NCBI GenBank assembly: GCA_021648625.1
Contig: JAKISK010000009.1
Coordinates: forward strand, 1-39,063
Reading direction: 5' to 3'
DNA from: Thiomicrorhabdus sp.
Lineage (GTDB): Bacteria; Pseudomonadota; Gammaproteobacteria; Thiomicrospirales; Thiomicrospiraceae
DNA length: 39,063 bases
Below the pieces are notes generated by a model. It was not told the origin of the DNA, did no database searches, and saw only the letters and a program-made list of their open reading frames with translations. Within the stretch, counting starts at the first letter, position 1. Every line of letters starts with the position of its first letter. Of the stretch, positions 20,029 to 30,516 are shown piece after piece. A program made the translations under genes and the position numbers.

Positions 20029-20520
20029 TTGCGCGATATCCAACAAACCACGCCTTCCATCACGGTGCAAAAAGCGACTGAAAACGATTTTTTTGAAATC
20101 AAACATTTTATAAAACGCCACAAACAAAGCCGTGCACAATTAGATGATACACTATTTATTACGCGTTTAAATACGCCATCCAGCCAAGCTATTATAGGGC
20201 TAGCCAAGGTCAGAAACATAACCCATACCGCCGATTGGTTGCACGGTGTATACGTCGAGCCCACTTGGCGAAATCAAGGCATTGCGGGAGAGCTTATGAT
20301 GTTTATTCAACAACAAGCCAAAAACCGTCAAATGTTTACCTTTCCGCTTCCTCATCTCAAAAACTTCTATCTTAAGCAAGGCTATCAACCCATAGAGCCG
20401 TCCGAGCTACCCGCCACCCTACAAATACGCTATCAAAACGCATTGGAACACCATAAAAAATGGCACTGTATGTCGCTCGTAACAACTAAACTTGCTCCGT
20501 TTCATTGTAACAAGCTATAG
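20029..20520 (+). CDS. GNAT-family N-acetyltransferase
   Basis: HTADWLHGVYVEPTWRNQGIAGELMMFIQQQAK motif A; TTG start. Confidence 0.8.
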   Translation: MRDIQQTTPSITVQKATENDFFEIKHFIKRHKQSRAQLDDTLFITRLNTPSSQAIIGLAKVRNITHTADWLHGVYVEPTWRNQGIAGELMMFIQQQAKNRQMFTFPLPHLKNFYLKQGYQPIEPSELPATLQIRYQNALEHHKKWHCMSLVTTKLAPFHCNKL

Positions 20521-20532
20521 GGATTAGGGTAT

Positions 20533-20550
20533 TATAATTCCCCCCCCCCC
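20533..20550 (+). promoter_or_regulatory. TATAAT -10-like box followed directly by C11 tract, upstream of yaiI-like gene
   Basis: tatTATAATtCCCCCCCCCCCttatt. Confidence 0.5.
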
Positions 20551-20572
20551 TTATTAACAAAAGAGCCAAACT

Positions 20573-21016
20573 ATGAAAATTTGGGTAGATGCCGACGCCT
20601 GTCCTGTTGTAATCAAGGACATTCTATTTAAAGCGGCAAACCGTACACAAACCTCAATTACATTCGTCGCCAATCACTGGCTAACCATCCCGCCTTCGCC
20701 CTTTCTTGATTTTTTACAAGTCGGGCAAGGGTTTGATGTAGCAGACAATGAAATTGTTAAGCGACTCACTGCGGGAGATTTAGTCATTACCAGCGACATT
20801 CCACTGGCGGACGAAGTGATCACCAAAGGCGGCTTAGCACTCAGCCCAAGAGGCGAAGCGTTTACCACAGAAAACATAAAACCCAAACTAAATATGCGCG
20901 ATTTTATGGAAACCATGCGCTCTAGCGGAGTCCAAACAGGCGGCCCACCGCCACTAAACCAAACAGACCGCCAAGCATTTGCCAACCAACTCGATCGCTG
21001 GCTAAGAAAGCGTTGA
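20573..21016 (+). CDS. UPF0178 / DUF188 YaiI-like protein
   Basis: [54 protein letters not shown]. Confidence 0.93.
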   Translation: MKIWVDADACPVVIKDILFKAANRTQTSITFVANHWLTIPPSPFLDFLQVGQGFDVADNEIVKRLTAGDLVITSDIPLADEVITKGGLALSPRGEAFTTENIKPKLNMRDFMETMRSSGVQTGGPPPLNQTDRQAFANQLDRWLRKR

Positions 21017-21094
21017 TTTAATGCGAACTATAGAGACTCTAGTTGCTCGATTAACGACCCCACGTATTTTTTTCGGAAGCACCGCCGCCCAGCA

Positions 21095-21334
21095 GTGAGC
21101 GCCATGCTCTCCATTGCGGTTCACCCCACCGATCAGATTGTGTTCTCTTTTTCTCAAGGCATAGAGTGGGCAAATCACGAAGGCGATTGGGAATCGAGCC
21201 CTACCTCTCACATAGAAGCAAGCTATCTCATTGAAGGCAAAACGTTTCATTATGGCCCCGTCATTGGCTACTCTAAAGCCTCAGACAAACAGCACTATAC
21301 AATAGGTGTGAATTTTGGTATTCCGCTTTATTAA
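21095..21334 (+). pseudogene. Possible C-terminal fragment of an outer-membrane beta-barrel protein
   Basis: Alternating amphipathic pattern ending in aromatic residue (..HYTIGVNFGIPLY*), no convincing start or SD. Confidence 0.3.
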
Positions 21335-21405
21335 GGGCATGAAAAACAGGAATAGGATCTTTATTAGACCCATCAGGCTAGCTTAATATCATCTACAACC
21401 AGAAA

Positions 21406-21445
21406 GGGGGGGGGAATAAATTCAAATTGAGTTTTTCTCACCCCC
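21406..21445. repeat. G9-...-C5 paired homopolymer resembling repeat copies A/B core
   Basis: GGGGGGGGGaataaattcaaattgagtttttctcaCCCCCtatc. Confidence 0.6.
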
Positions 21446-21541
21446 TATCATGCTAAAAACATAAAATAACGGACGGTTTTAGCCTAAAAACTCTATGAGA
21501 CATTTTCTTTAGAAATAGTTGCCCATTACAGCGTTTACTGA

Positions 21542-21757
21542 CTAAGCTATTTTAGATGTTAACGACATTGTTTCACGATCGATTTGCTCTAGTGCTTTTT
21601 GAATATGAGAAACTTCATTTTCTTCAAAAAGAGCTTCTCCACATTGAGAACAAACCCATGCTGGAATAGATTCCCAAGAAATATGATAACCATTTCTATC
21701 AGCACTAAATGGAGCATGACTTCTTAGCATTTTTCCTTTACAGTGAAAGCATTCCAT
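21542..21757 (-). CDS. YgiT/MqsA-type zinc-finger protein (orphan antitoxin-like)
   Basis: MECFHCKGKM...VCSQCGEALFEENEVSHIQKALEQID, two CxxC motifs. Confidence 0.7.
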   Translation of the reverse strand: MECFHCKGKMLRSHAPFSADRNGYHISWESIPAWVCSQCGEALFEENEVSHIQKALEQIDRETMSLTSKIA

Positions 21758-21918
21758 TTTATCTCCTCATTTTAAAATCAGAGTATCGTTTGAAGAGGCG
21801 TTTTTTTTTGCATAAAGTTGAACGAAGCAAAAGACTGAATTCACACCCTACTTTTCTAAAATATATTACCGCAATTTGCAGGTTTTATGGAACCATAGGG
21901 GGGAGAAAAAACAGGTCG

Positions 21919-22410
21919 CTATTTACTTCGCTCTAAGGTCACAAAATCAAAGGCGTATTCGTGTTTTTCGTCTTTGGAGTGGTGTTGGCGGTCTGTTTCA
22001 TTCCATGCCAATGTTGTCCAGTCTGGAAAGTAGGTGTCGCCTTTTATGTTGGCGTCAATTAGGGTTAAATACAGACGGTCTGCTTTGGGTAGCATTTGGC
22101 GATAAAGTTCTCCCCCCCCCATAATAATCACTTCTGGCTCGGTTGCGTATTTTACCAACGCTTGTTCTATAGATGAAAATACCTCCACATTTGGGATGGT
22201 TAAGTTCGCATTGCGACTGATGACAATATTAGGGCGATTGGGCAGTGGACGAGAGCCAATGGATTCGAAAGTTTTACGCCCCATAATGACGGGTTTGCCA
22301 GTGGTTTTGGCTTTAAAGAATTTTAAGTCGTCTGGCAAGTGCCACGGCATATCGTCGTTTAATCCAATCACTCGATCGTTTTCCATGGCGGCAATCATGG
22401 CTATTTTCAT
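21919..22410 (-). CDS. folA: Dihydrofolate reductase
   Basis: [58 protein letters not shown]. Confidence 0.97.
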   Translation of the reverse strand: MKIAMIAAMENDRVIGLNDDMPWHLPDDLKFFKAKTTGKPVIMGRKTFESIGSRPLPNRPNIVISRNANLTIPNVEVFSSIEQALVKYATEPEVIIMGGGELYRQMLPKADRLYLTLIDANIKGDTYFPDWTTLAWNETDRQHHSKDEKHEYAFDFVTLERSK

Positions 22411-23240
22411 ACGGACACCTGCGCTTTAATGTGCGGGTGCGACTGATAGCCTTCGATCTCAAAGTCTTCAAATTGATAGTCAAAAATACTTTCTGGTTTG
22501 CGCTTAATCACTAACTTAGGCAACGGATACGGCTCTCTGGTCAACTGCAACTTAGCTTGTTCAAGCGTGTTGTTGTAAAGGTGAACATCGCCGCCTGTCC
22601 AAATAAACTCCCCCAGCTCCAAATTGGTTTGTTGTGCCATCATGTGTACCAGTAAAGCGTAGCTGGCAATATTAAATGGCACGCCCAAAAAGGTGTCGGC
22701 ACTGCGCTGATAGAGCTGGCATGAGAGCTTGCCGTTGGCGACGTAAAATTGAAAAAAGGCGTGGCATGTTGCTAAGGCCATTCTGCCCTGTTTTACGTTT
22801 TCTTGCGGGCTAACCGACTCGTCGGGCAGGTCTGCGGGGTTCCACGCGGTGACAATCATTCGGCGGCTGTTTGGGTTATTTTTAAGCGTCTCAATGACTG
22901 CGGCAATTTGATTGATGGTGTCGCCGTTTGGGCTGTCCCATGCGGTCCACTGTTTGCCGTATAACGGACCCAGCTCACCTTCTTCGGTCGCCCATTCGTC
23001 CCAAATTCGTACCTTATTGTCTTTTAGGTATTGAATATTGGTGTCGCCACTTAAAATCCATAGCAGTTCATGAATAATGGAGCGAAGGTGCAGTTTTTTA
23101 GTGGTCACCAGCGGAAAGCCTTGCTGTAAATCAAAGCGCATTTGATAGCCAAAAACGGAGCGTGTTCCTGTGCCCGTTCGGTCGCCTTTATCGGTTCCGT
23201 TTTCTAAGATATGATTTAAAAGTTCTAGATACTGTTTCAT
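22407..23240 (-). CDS. thyA: Thymidylate synthase
   Basis: [33 protein letters not shown]-type catalytic region ([44 protein letters not shown]). Confidence 0.98.
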   Translation of the reverse strand: MKQYLELLNHILENGTDKGDRTGTGTRSVFGYQMRFDLQQGFPLVTTKKLHLRSIIHELLWILSGDTNIQYLKDNKVRIWDEWATEEGELGPLYGKQWTAWDSPNGDTINQIAAVIETLKNNPNSRRMIVTAWNPADLPDESVSPQENVKQGRMALATCHAFFQFYVANGKLSCQLYQRSADTFLGVPFNIASYALLVHMMAQQTNLELGEFIWTGGDVHLYNNTLEQAKLQLTREPYPLPKLVIKRKPESIFDYQFEDFEIEGYQSHPHIKAQVSV

Positions 23241-24058
23241 GCGTTACCCATGCCTTTACTCTTACCATTCGCTTTTGCTTGTTTTGCACCCCAGATCATC
23301 ACACCTAATCCAATAATAATCATAGGGGTAGAGAGCAGTTGCCCAATGGTAAACCAGTCCCACAGTAAGTAACCAATGTGTGCATCGGGTTCACGCCAAA
23401 ACTCAACGATAAATCGAAAGCTTCCGTACCCTACTAAAAACAACGCTGCGACACTGCCTGGTGGTCTTGGTTTGCGGGCGTAAATCATTAAAATAATAAA
23501 CAGCACCACGCCTTCTAACAAAGCTTCGAGCAGTTGCGTGGGGTATTTATGCACCACGGCTTGCAGTTCAGGGTCGTATACGGCCATGCCCAGAGGCGAA
23601 TCGGTGACTTTACCCCACAGCTCGCCGTTTATAAAGTTACCAATGCGCCCGGTTAATAACCCTATCGGAATTAAAGGCGCAACAAAATCGGCGACTTGAA
23701 ACAGGTTCTGCTTGGTTTTTCGGGCAAACAAAAACATGGCAAGCGTCACACCCAACAAGCCACCATGAAACGACATGCCGCCTTGCCAGACTTTAAAGAC
23801 CAGTAACGGGCTTTCTAAATACGCCGCCAAATCATAAAACAGAATGTAGCCCAATCGACCGCCTAAAACAACCCCCATCGCCACGTAAAACAGCAGGTCG
23901 CTGACCATCTCTGAGTTCCACGGTTCAATTTTTTTGGCGCGAATATTTCCATACAACCAACCGCCTAAAAAGGCCAGAAGGTACATTAATCCGTACCAAT
24001 GAATTTGTAACGGCCCAAGGCTTAAAGCCACTGGATCCATCGCTGGGTATTCCCACAT
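23237..24058 (-). CDS. lgt: Prolipoprotein diacylglyceryl transferase
   Basis: [40 protein letters not shown]. Confidence 0.97.
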   Translation of the reverse strand: MWEYPAMDPVALSLGPLQIHWYGLMYLLAFLGGWLYGNIRAKKIEPWNSEMVSDLLFYVAMGVVLGGRLGYILFYDLAAYLESPLLVFKVWQGGMSFHGGLLGVTLAMFLFARKTKQNLFQVADFVAPLIPIGLLTGRIGNFINGELWGKVTDSPLGMAVYDPELQAVVHKYPTQLLEALLEGVVLFIILMIYARKPRPPGSVAALFLVGYGSFRFIVEFWREPDAHIGYLLWDWFTIGQLLSTPMIIIGLGVMIWGAKQAKANGKSKGMGNA

Positions 24059-24100
24059 AATAATGTCTTTAACGTTTTAAAATAAATTGCACGAATCATA

Positions 24101-24126
24101 ACAAAAAACCAGCTAAAAAGCTGGTT
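24101..24126 (-). terminator. Rho-independent terminator (minus strand), originally downstream of the MCP gene
   Basis: Minus strand reads AACCAGCT-TTTT-AGCTGGTT followed by TTTT. Confidence 0.7.
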
Positions 24127-24141
24127 TAAAGGGTAAAAACA

Positions 24142-25352
24142 CAGGGCAATCGGGCTTAAAACATATTGAAAAAAATGTTAAATAAGGTAGAAAGGTTAAC
24201 CATTTGAAATGGTAATAAAATGACAAAGCCAGTAACAGCTTCAATACTCCAGCACTTTTCCAGTATAAAAGACCCACGAATCAACCGGCAAAAAAAGCAT
24301 GCGTTGTCCGATATTTTTTTTATCACCCTAAGCGCCGTTATTTGTGGCGCAGATAACTGGGTGGCTATTGAAGCATTCGGTAACGCCAAAAAAGGCTGGT
24401 TTAGTGACCAGCTTGATTTAACCAACGGCATTCCTTCACACGATACCTTTGGCGATGTCTTTGCAATCATCGATATCGAACAATTTAGCGAATGCTTTTC
24501 TAGCTGGGTTACCGATTTAGCACAGCTAACCGAAGGAGAAGTCATCGCCATTGATGGAAAGTGCTTAAGACGCAGTATTGATAAAGCCTCTAAAAAAGCG
24601 GCCATCCACATGGTCAGTGCATGGGCACAAGGCAACAGTTTGGTATTAGGGCAAGTGAAGGTAGATGACAAGTCTAACGAGATTACCGCCATTCCTAAAT
24701 TACTCTCCCGGCTCGATATTGCAGGGGCAGTGGTTACTATTGATGCAATGGGATGTCAGAAAAAAATAGCACAGCAGATCATTAATCAAAAAGGCGACTA
24801 CGTCCTGAGTTTGAAAGGAAATCAAGGTAATTTACACGATGATGTCGTGACTTATTTTACCTCTGATCTCACGCCTGAGCCAGCGCTGCAGACGGTTGAT
24901 GGAGGGCATGGGCGCATTGAAACACGCACGATACGTGTTTCAGGTGATATCGACTGGCTAAAAGAACGTCATACTTGGCCTGGATTAGAGAGTATTATTG
25001 CCGTTACTGCAACCAGAGAATCAGGCCAAAAGGTTAGCGAAGAGACGCGCTATTTTCTTAGCAGTGTTAATGCAGACAATCCTAGTAAACTTGAACATGC
25101 GGTTCGAGCGCACTGGGCGATTGAGAATAGCTTACATTGGGTGCTTGATGTTGCTTTTGATGAAGACAGTAATAGAACACGCAAAGGCCATAGCGCTGCG
25201 AACCTTGCGGTGATTAGGCATATTGCATTAAACCTGATAAAAAGGGAGAAAACTTCAAAAGTTGGCGTGAAGATAAAGCGATTAAAGGCAGGTTGGGATA
25301 ATGACTACCTACTCAGAGTAATCGGCATGAAAATTTAAGCCCGATTGCCCTG
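24142..25352 (+). mobile_element. ISAs1-family insertion sequence, complete
   Basis: IRs CAGGGCAATCGGGCTTAAA / TTTAAGCCCGATTGCCCTG; 10-bp TSD GGTAAAAACA at 24132-24141 and 25353-25362; intact transposase. Confidence 0.95.
24220..25338 (+). CDS. ISAs1-family transposase
   Basis: GEVIAIDGKCLRRSIDKA, YVLSLKGNQGNLH, HWAIENSLHWVLDVAFDEDSNRTRKGHSAANLAVIRHIALNLIK. Confidence 0.97.
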   Translation: MTKPVTASILQHFSSIKDPRINRQKKHALSDIFFITLSAVICGADNWVAIEAFGNAKKGWFSDQLDLTNGIPSHDTFGDVFAIIDIEQFSECFSSWVTDLAQLTEGEVIAIDGKCLRRSIDKASKKAAIHMVSAWAQGNSLVLGQVKVDDKSNEITAIPKLLSRLDIAGAVVTIDAMGCQKKIAQQIINQKGDYVLSLKGNQGNLHDDVVTYFTSDLTPEPALQTVDGGHGRIETRTIRVSGDIDWLKERHTWPGLESIIAVTATRESGQKVSEETRYFLSSVNADNPSKLEHAVRAHWAIENSLHWVLDVAFDEDSNRTRKGHSAANLAVIRHIALNLIKREKTSKVGVKIKRLKAGWDNDYLLRVIGMKI

Positions 25353-25385
25353 GGTAAAAACAGGGGGGGGATTTTTTTAGATCGA

Positions 25386-25499
25386 ACGGCTCAGATGGCT
25401 CCTGAGAACGGTCAAATCAAGGCGAAAAATGTGAGTTTACACCTGTAAATGATCATTTTTTAACACCGAGTTGACCTTTTTCAGGGGCTAGCTGAGTCG
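25386..25499. repeat. ~114-bp imperfect palindrome downstream of the MCP gene
   Basis: Left arm ACGGCTCAGATGGCTCCTGAGAACGGTCAAATC...AAAAATG....TTTACA pairs with revcomp of right arm ACGACTCAGCTAGCCCCTGAAAAAGGTCAACTC...AAAAATG....TTTACA. Confidence 0.75.
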
Positions 25500-25505
25500 T
25501 TACTA

Positions 25506-27518
25506 TTAGATTTTAAATTGATGCACCAATACATCCAACTTATTGGCCAATTGTTGCAAATCATGTCCTGATTTTTCTGTATTCTCCGCCCCTTTCATGG
25601 TCTGTTCTGTCACGGCGTGAATTTGGCTAATATTATTGTTCATCTCTTGCGCCAATACACTTTGCGAATGTGCCGCCTGAGACATTTGCTCGCTCATTTG
25701 ATAAATATCGTCCATTAAAATGGTCACCGGTTGCAGTGCATCGCTGGTTTTAGCAATCGAGTCACAGCTGGATTTTGTGACCGCTCGGCCTTGCTCTACC
25801 ACCTTAACGGTTGAGACCGTAGCACGATGAATGTTATCAATAATTTTTTCAATCTGCTTGGTCGATTCTTGAGTTCGTTTAGCCAAGCCTCGCACTTCGT
25901 CGGCCACCACGGCAAACCCACGACCATGCTCGCCCGCTCTGGCGGCTTCGATGGCGGCATTTAATGAGAGCAAATTGGTTTGTTCTGCAATGTCACGAAT
26001 CACACTGACCACCATTCCAATGGCGTCGCTGTCGGTACGTAACTGAGACACCGAATCGGTCATTTTGTTCATGCCATCTGAAAGTTCTTGAATCACCTTA
26101 ACCGTTCCCATCACTTTCTCCCCCCCCTCTTTCACGCGTTCTGCCGCTTGTTCTGTGGCGCGTGAGGCATTATGGGAGTGATTTTCAACCTGTTGTGATT
26201 GATGGGTCATGTCCACCATTGAAGAGGAGAGTACATTCGTGGCTTGCAACTGGCGTTGGGTTCCTGCTTTGCTTTCAGAGGTAATGGTTAATAATGCACT
26301 GGAGGCGGTTTCCAGCTCTTTAATGGTAAGCGTAACCTCTTGTAACATACGCTGAATTTTATCGACAAACGCATTAAAATACGTGGCCAACTCGCCCATC
26401 TCATTTTGACTGCTCACGGGTAAACGTCGAGTTAAATCGCCCTCTCCTTTTGAGATGTCTTTCATTAAGCTCGATATTTTTTGCACTGGCTCAACCACCG
26501 AATGCGTGACACGCTTAGAGACCCACATGCCTATTAACAGCCCCAATACCGACAACGCTAACAATATAATAATGTTATACAAACTGCTGTTTAAAACACG
26601 ATCACTCTCCGCTTTCATATCTTGAACCGCTTGGTCGGAAAGAGAGATCAATGCACTGTCTAATGTGTGAAACAGAGGCACAATACGGTCGGTCATTAAA
26701 GCAACGTCACTGCGCAATAACATACTGCTGTGTACGCCCTTTAAAAGCATGTAATGTTCACGATATGATTGATACAAAGAGTCCAATTGGCTTAAACCCT
26801 CTTGAGAAAATTGTGAACGGACTTGATCGAGCAACGTTTCCAATTGATTAAAATTGACTTCAATTCGATCACTGAAAATTTCGGATGTTGAAGAGGCCGT
26901 ATTTAAAAGAACATACGTATTCACATCTCGATTTATATTCAACCAATGGCTTTGCAATGCCAGAAGAGTTTTTAGCAACGCACTTTTTTCAACCGTAAAC
27001 TCCGATAATACCGATGAAATTTGCTCAGACAAAACACGCTGAAATTCAATCTCAATGGAGGCCATGTTTTGATCGGCATAAGCCAAAGAGGGAGAGATAC
27101 CGTGTGTGGAATCAACCGCCTCTTTAAGCTGTGCAACCAAAGGAGAGAGTTCTGACAATAAATCAAAAATGGACTGATAAGAGGCATCAACCGCCCCATC
27201 TGACCCATTCATCATCAAGGTTTTTTTAAGAACCGATTTTACCTCTGAAACCTCTAAACGATAGGACTCTAAATGGCTTTCATCTTGCGTAATCACGTAC
27301 TGATTTAACGCATTTAAACTTTTTTCAAGCAAAAATGCTTTTTTAGCGGTTTCAATGGCAAATGGCTGTTTGTCATTTACAATGTCAGCAATGTCCGAAC
27401 GCACCATTACAAGATTGACCACCGCCTGAACGGTAATAATAGCCAGCACTAACCAAATAATGCCAAAGCCAAAACGGATTTTTTGTTTAATGGTGAGTTT
27501 TTCTAAAAAGGCATTCAT
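25506..27518 (-). CDS. Methyl-accepting chemotaxis protein
   Basis: Two TMs, HAMP, and signalling tip [51 protein letters not shown]. Confidence 0.97.
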   Translation of the reverse strand: MNAFLEKLTIKQKIRFGFGIIWLVLAIITVQAVVNLVMVRSDIADIVNDKQPFAIETAKKAFLLEKSLNALNQYVITQDESHLESYRLEVSEVKSVLKKTLMMNGSDGAVDASYQSIFDLLSELSPLVAQLKEAVDSTHGISPSLAYADQNMASIEIEFQRVLSEQISSVLSEFTVEKSALLKTLLALQSHWLNINRDVNTYVLLNTASSTSEIFSDRIEVNFNQLETLLDQVRSQFSQEGLSQLDSLYQSYREHYMLLKGVHSSMLLRSDVALMTDRIVPLFHTLDSALISLSDQAVQDMKAESDRVLNSSLYNIIILLALSVLGLLIGMWVSKRVTHSVVEPVQKISSLMKDISKGEGDLTRRLPVSSQNEMGELATYFNAFVDKIQRMLQEVTLTIKELETASSALLTITSESKAGTQRQLQATNVLSSSMVDMTHQSQQVENHSHNASRATEQAAERVKEGGEKVMGTVKVIQELSDGMNKMTDSVSQLRTDSDAIGMVVSVIRDIAEQTNLLSLNAAIEAARAGEHGRGFAVVADEVRGLAKRTQESTKQIEKIIDNIHRATVSTVKVVEQGRAVTKSSCDSIAKTSDALQPVTILMDDIYQMSEQMSQAAHSQSVLAQEMNNNISQIHAVTEQTMKGAENTEKSGHDLQQLANKLDVLVHQFKI

Positions 27519-27584
27519 GCGCTTAACACTTCATTTTTTGACAGTGCTGTCTTAAAAGCAATTTAAATGCCAGTTGTTATATAT

Positions 27585-27604
27585 CCCTAATCCCCAGATT
27601 AGGA
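27585..27604. repeat. Probable internally deleted remnant of the MITE-like element
   Basis: CCCTAATCCCCAGATTAGGA: 14 bp of left TIR joined to attagg. Confidence 0.5.
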
Positions 27605-27641
27605 ACAATATAAAAAATTATAAAAATAAATGCCTACCCTA

Positions 27642-27690
27642 CAAAATAGTTATTTTGGCCTATGGTCATTCACTTTGAATATGTTTAAAT
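27642..27690 (+). promoter_or_regulatory. LuxR-type box / promoter element, copy 1
   Basis: CAAAATAGTTATTTTG perfect 7-2-7 palindrome, 25 nt, GTTTAAAT; 35 nt before ATG 27726. Confidence 0.65.
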
Positions 27691-27725
27691 AGACACATTT
27701 AACACCTACCAAAAAGGCATCCATT

Positions 27726-28199
27726 ATGAACACAAAAACTGATAACGTTAATGCCCCATCATTATACGAACTTTGTTTTATGTTTCATGAAAATGACATC
27801 AAAATTACCGTTAAATCTTCAGTCATATCAGGGCTGGAATCCGTTTATGTTAACGATAAACTTATGTCAAAAAAGCGAACGTTTAAAAGAAACAGCAGGC
27901 ATATTTTTCATATTTCAGGCATAGAATATCAAGTTTTATTTAAAACTGAAATTCTAAAAGGCCAAATTAAATGTACGTTTTTCAAGAATGGACAAATGAT
28001 TAAGAGCTATACAGCACTGCCTAAGGGCAATAATTACGTTAAGTTTGCATGGTACGGCTTAATAGGTTTTGCTGTTGGCATTTTGAGCTCCTACCTTAGT
28101 TGGCCTTTTTGGGCTTCAGCTTTAATCCTATTATTTGTAATTTCATTGGCTTATATACGCGAAATTAAACGTGTTACGATAAAAGAAAATTATATTTAA
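27726..28199 (+). CDS. Uncharacterised protein with two C-terminal TM segments
   Basis: 157 aa ORF; YVKFAWYGLIGFAVGILSSYLSWPFWASALILLFVISLAYI; no family recognised. Confidence 0.65.
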   Translation: MNTKTDNVNAPSLYELCFMFHENDIKITVKSSVISGLESVYVNDKLMSKKRTFKRNSRHIFHISGIEYQVLFKTEILKGQIKCTFFKNGQMIKSYTALPKGNNYVKFAWYGLIGFAVGILSSYLSWPFWASALILLFVISLAYIREIKRVTIKENYI

Positions 28200-28261
28200 G
28201 ATAACCCAATTTATTCAACTCACCTTCATGGCGCTTCTAAATTAATGGCATCCGTTCTATG

Positions 28262-28278
28262 CCGCAGTGAAGCTGCGG
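28262..28278 (+). terminator. Hairpin downstream of the 27726 ORF (possible terminator)
   Basis: CCGCAG-tgaag-CTGCGG, weak downstream T-run. Confidence 0.4.
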
Positions 28279-28343
28279 ATTCAGGTTTTACGTTTACCTT
28301 CACTATCAATACGCACAAAACCTTGCACCATAAGAGCAAACAT

Positions 28344-28393
28344 CAATATAGTTCTTTTGACCTATTGCCTCTATATCTAAATGCTGTTTAAAT
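28344..28393 (+). promoter_or_regulatory. LuxR-type box / promoter element, degenerate copy 3
   Basis: CAATATAGTTCTTTTG-acctattgcctctatatctaaatgct(26)-GTTTAAAT, upstream of ORF 28468. Confidence 0.5.
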
Positions 28394-28467
28394 CTTTCTT
28401 GATTCAATAAATTTAGGGGGCTAATTTATCTTTGAGACAGCTCAAAGACTAAGTGCAAGGAAAAAGC

Positions 28468-29208
28468 ATGTCCGAAGCCATCCAAAATTTTATAAAACAC
28501 GCTTATCTAGACAAAAAAATTGAACGTTTTTCAGCAGGCATTGTTCAAAATACTCAACATGAAAAAAATGCCATGCCAACCCAGATTTTTAACACCTATC
28601 AAAAAATAATTATACGTTTATTTGACCCTGCTACCCTAATAAAATCGCTTGAAAACATCATTGCCAGAAACAGCAATGAACAACAAATGCAAACAATTCT
28701 CCATTTTTTGCTTCAACCTAAAATTCAACAAATCACTCAAAACGAAGAAGCCGCAAAATCATTGCAGGCTTCCCAAGAAATGCAAACATTTTTTACCGCG
28801 TTACAAACTACACCCCCCTCCGACACCCGTAAACGTTTAATCGAGAACATAGACAAAGCCATTGGTTCAAGTGCAATGGTTGTAGAAATGCAAATTTCAC
28901 TGTTTACAGCCATGGCATGGGGCATGAGAAACGTAAACCCTAATGCCCAAAATATTACTCAAGAGCAGTTGCAACAAACGGCCTTAGACATGAAAGAAAA
29001 CATGAGCCCTCAAATTGCACAACAAATATGGATGAGCATGTTGTTTGCATACAAAAACGTATCCGATGACGAACTAAAAAACTACCTTACGCTCAATGAA
29101 ACAACCGAAGGACAACGTACATTGTCCTTTATTCGCACCGTCTATTCAGACATGCATCAGCACACCACAAAGCAACTTCAATACGCACTCGAAGCAGAAT
29201 TTATCTAA
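28468..29208 (+). CDS. Uncharacterised soluble protein (weak DUF2059-like C-terminal pattern)
   Basis: aagga SD before ATG 28468 (MSEAIQNFIKHAYL...); C-term QQIWMSMLFAYKNVSDDELKNYLTLNETTEGQRTLSFIRTVY. Track start 28453 is GTG upstream. Confidence 0.7.
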   Translation: MSEAIQNFIKHAYLDKKIERFSAGIVQNTQHEKNAMPTQIFNTYQKIIIRLFDPATLIKSLENIIARNSNEQQMQTILHFLLQPKIQQITQNEEAAKSLQASQEMQTFFTALQTTPPSDTRKRLIENIDKAIGSSAMVVEMQISLFTAMAWGMRNVNPNAQNITQEQLQQTALDMKENMSPQIAQQIWMSMLFAYKNVSDDELKNYLTLNETTEGQRTLSFIRTVYSDMHQHTTKQLQYALEAEFI

Positions 29209-29271
29209 TAAAAAACGAGGTCTGTATTTTATTTATTACCTTATTTTTAACACTTAACATAAGAGAAAAAT

Positions 29272-30516
29272 ATGTCTCTATTTCGTACCGAAGTCAGCGA
29301 TAAAAAGCGTGACGAAAACTTTTTTGGCGATGTTGTACTGATTCGTCCCGTCTCTTTTTCTGTTTACATCTCTTTATTTGTGCTTTTTATAATCGCGCTT
29401 GGTTCATTTTTATTTTTTGGAAAGTACGCCAGTAAAGAGACCATGTTAGGCGTAGTTAACCCGCAATCAGGCTTGGTAAAAGTATACGCTCCTCAACGAG
29501 GTATTGTGATGTCTCGTAACATCAATGAGGGTGATGACGTTCAAAAAGGGGACATTATTTACAACGTCACAACCGAACGACACCTTGGAGGCGGGCAAGA
29601 AGTTCAAGCGTTCGTAGCAGAAGAGACCGAAAAATCCATTACGATTATCGAATCTCAAATTAAAGAACAAACTAAATTATCCAAACTGCGTACAACAGAT
29701 TTAAAAAATCAACTCAAATACACACGTCAAGAAATACGCTCCATTAAAAGTGAAATTACCCTGCATGAAGAACGCGTGGCGTTATACGCCAAAGACGTGG
29801 CACGTCTTGAAAGAATATCGCAAAAGAAATTTATCCCCAAAACCGACTACAACAAAAGCTACCAAATCCATTTAGACAGTCAAGTGGCACTGGAACAACT
29901 GCGACGCAGCCTAACCACCAACCAAAACCGTAAACTGCAATTTATGACCGAGCTCAAAAAAATTCCAGTTGAGCTGACACAAAACACATTGGCGTATGAA
30001 AAATCACTCTCCGAATTGCGCCAACGCCTTGCTGAAATACACAGCAACCAAAGCTATACCGTCATCGCGCCCGCATCGGGTCGAGTAACCTCGCTTATTT
30101 ATAAAGCAGGAGACACCATCAAACCAGAATCCCCTTTACTCACCATATTACCCAACAACGTTGACCTTAAAGCCATTCTTTACGTTCCCACAAGAGCCGC
30201 TGGTTTTTTGGCAATCGGGCAAGAAGTCAAAATAAAGTTTGATGCGTTTCCCTATCAAAAATTTGGACTTTATGGCGGTGTAGTCGATCAAATTTCTAAA
30301 AACATTATGATTCCTGGCGAAGTTAAGTTGCCTGTGGATCTAAAAGAGCCTGTATACAAAATTTCCGTCAAGCTCAACAAGCAAACCGTGACCGCCTTTG
30401 GACGTGAACAACACTTGCAAGTAGGCATGTTATTACAAGGCGATATTGTTCGGCATCGCAGCCGGATTATCGACTGGGTATTAGAACCGCTCTATAGCTT
30501 AAAGGGACGTAGCTAA
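29272..30516 (+). CDS. HlyD-family periplasmic adaptor (bacteriocin/T1SS type)
   Basis: N-terminal TM, LGVVNPQSGLVKVYAPQRGIVMSRNINEGDDVQKGDIIYNV biotinyl-lipoyl-like, YTVIAPASGRVTSLIYKAGDTI. Confidence 0.92.
   Translation: MSLFRTEVSDKKRDENFFGDVVLIRPVSFSVYISLFVLFIIALGSFLFFGKYASKETMLGVVNPQSGLVKVYAPQRGIVMSRNINEGDDVQKGDIIYNVTTERHLGGGQEVQAFVAEETEKSITIIESQIKEQTKLSKLRTTDLKNQLKYTRQEIRSIKSEITLHEERVALYAKDVARLERISQKKFIPKTDYNKSYQIHLDSQVALEQLRRSLTTNQNRKLQFMTELKKIPVELTQNTLAYEKSLSELRQRLAEIHSNQSYTVIAPASGRVTSLIYKAGDTIKPESPLLTILPNNVDLKAILYVPTRAAGFLAIGQEVKIKFDAFPYQKFGLYGGVVDQISKNIMIPGEVKLPVDLKEPVYKISVKLNKQTVTAFGREQHLQVGMLLQGDIVRHRSRIIDWVLEPLYSLKGRS

Noticed and set aside
20519-20529. tagggattaggg upstream of the C11 tract as another MITE end
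   Set aside because: Only about 10 bp match the TIR and the ctgggg portion is missing; too short to claim.
22112-22120. C9 run in folA as an example of the dispersed motif
   Set aside because: It encodes the conserved MGGGELY glycine segment of dihydrofolate reductase and lacks the AATTTTA flank, so protein constraint is a sufficient partial explanation.
28200-28467. A small double-glycine bacteriocin precursor between ORFs 27726 and 28468
   Set aside because: No ORF with a GG leader and SD was found there; the space holds a hairpin and LuxR box copy 3.
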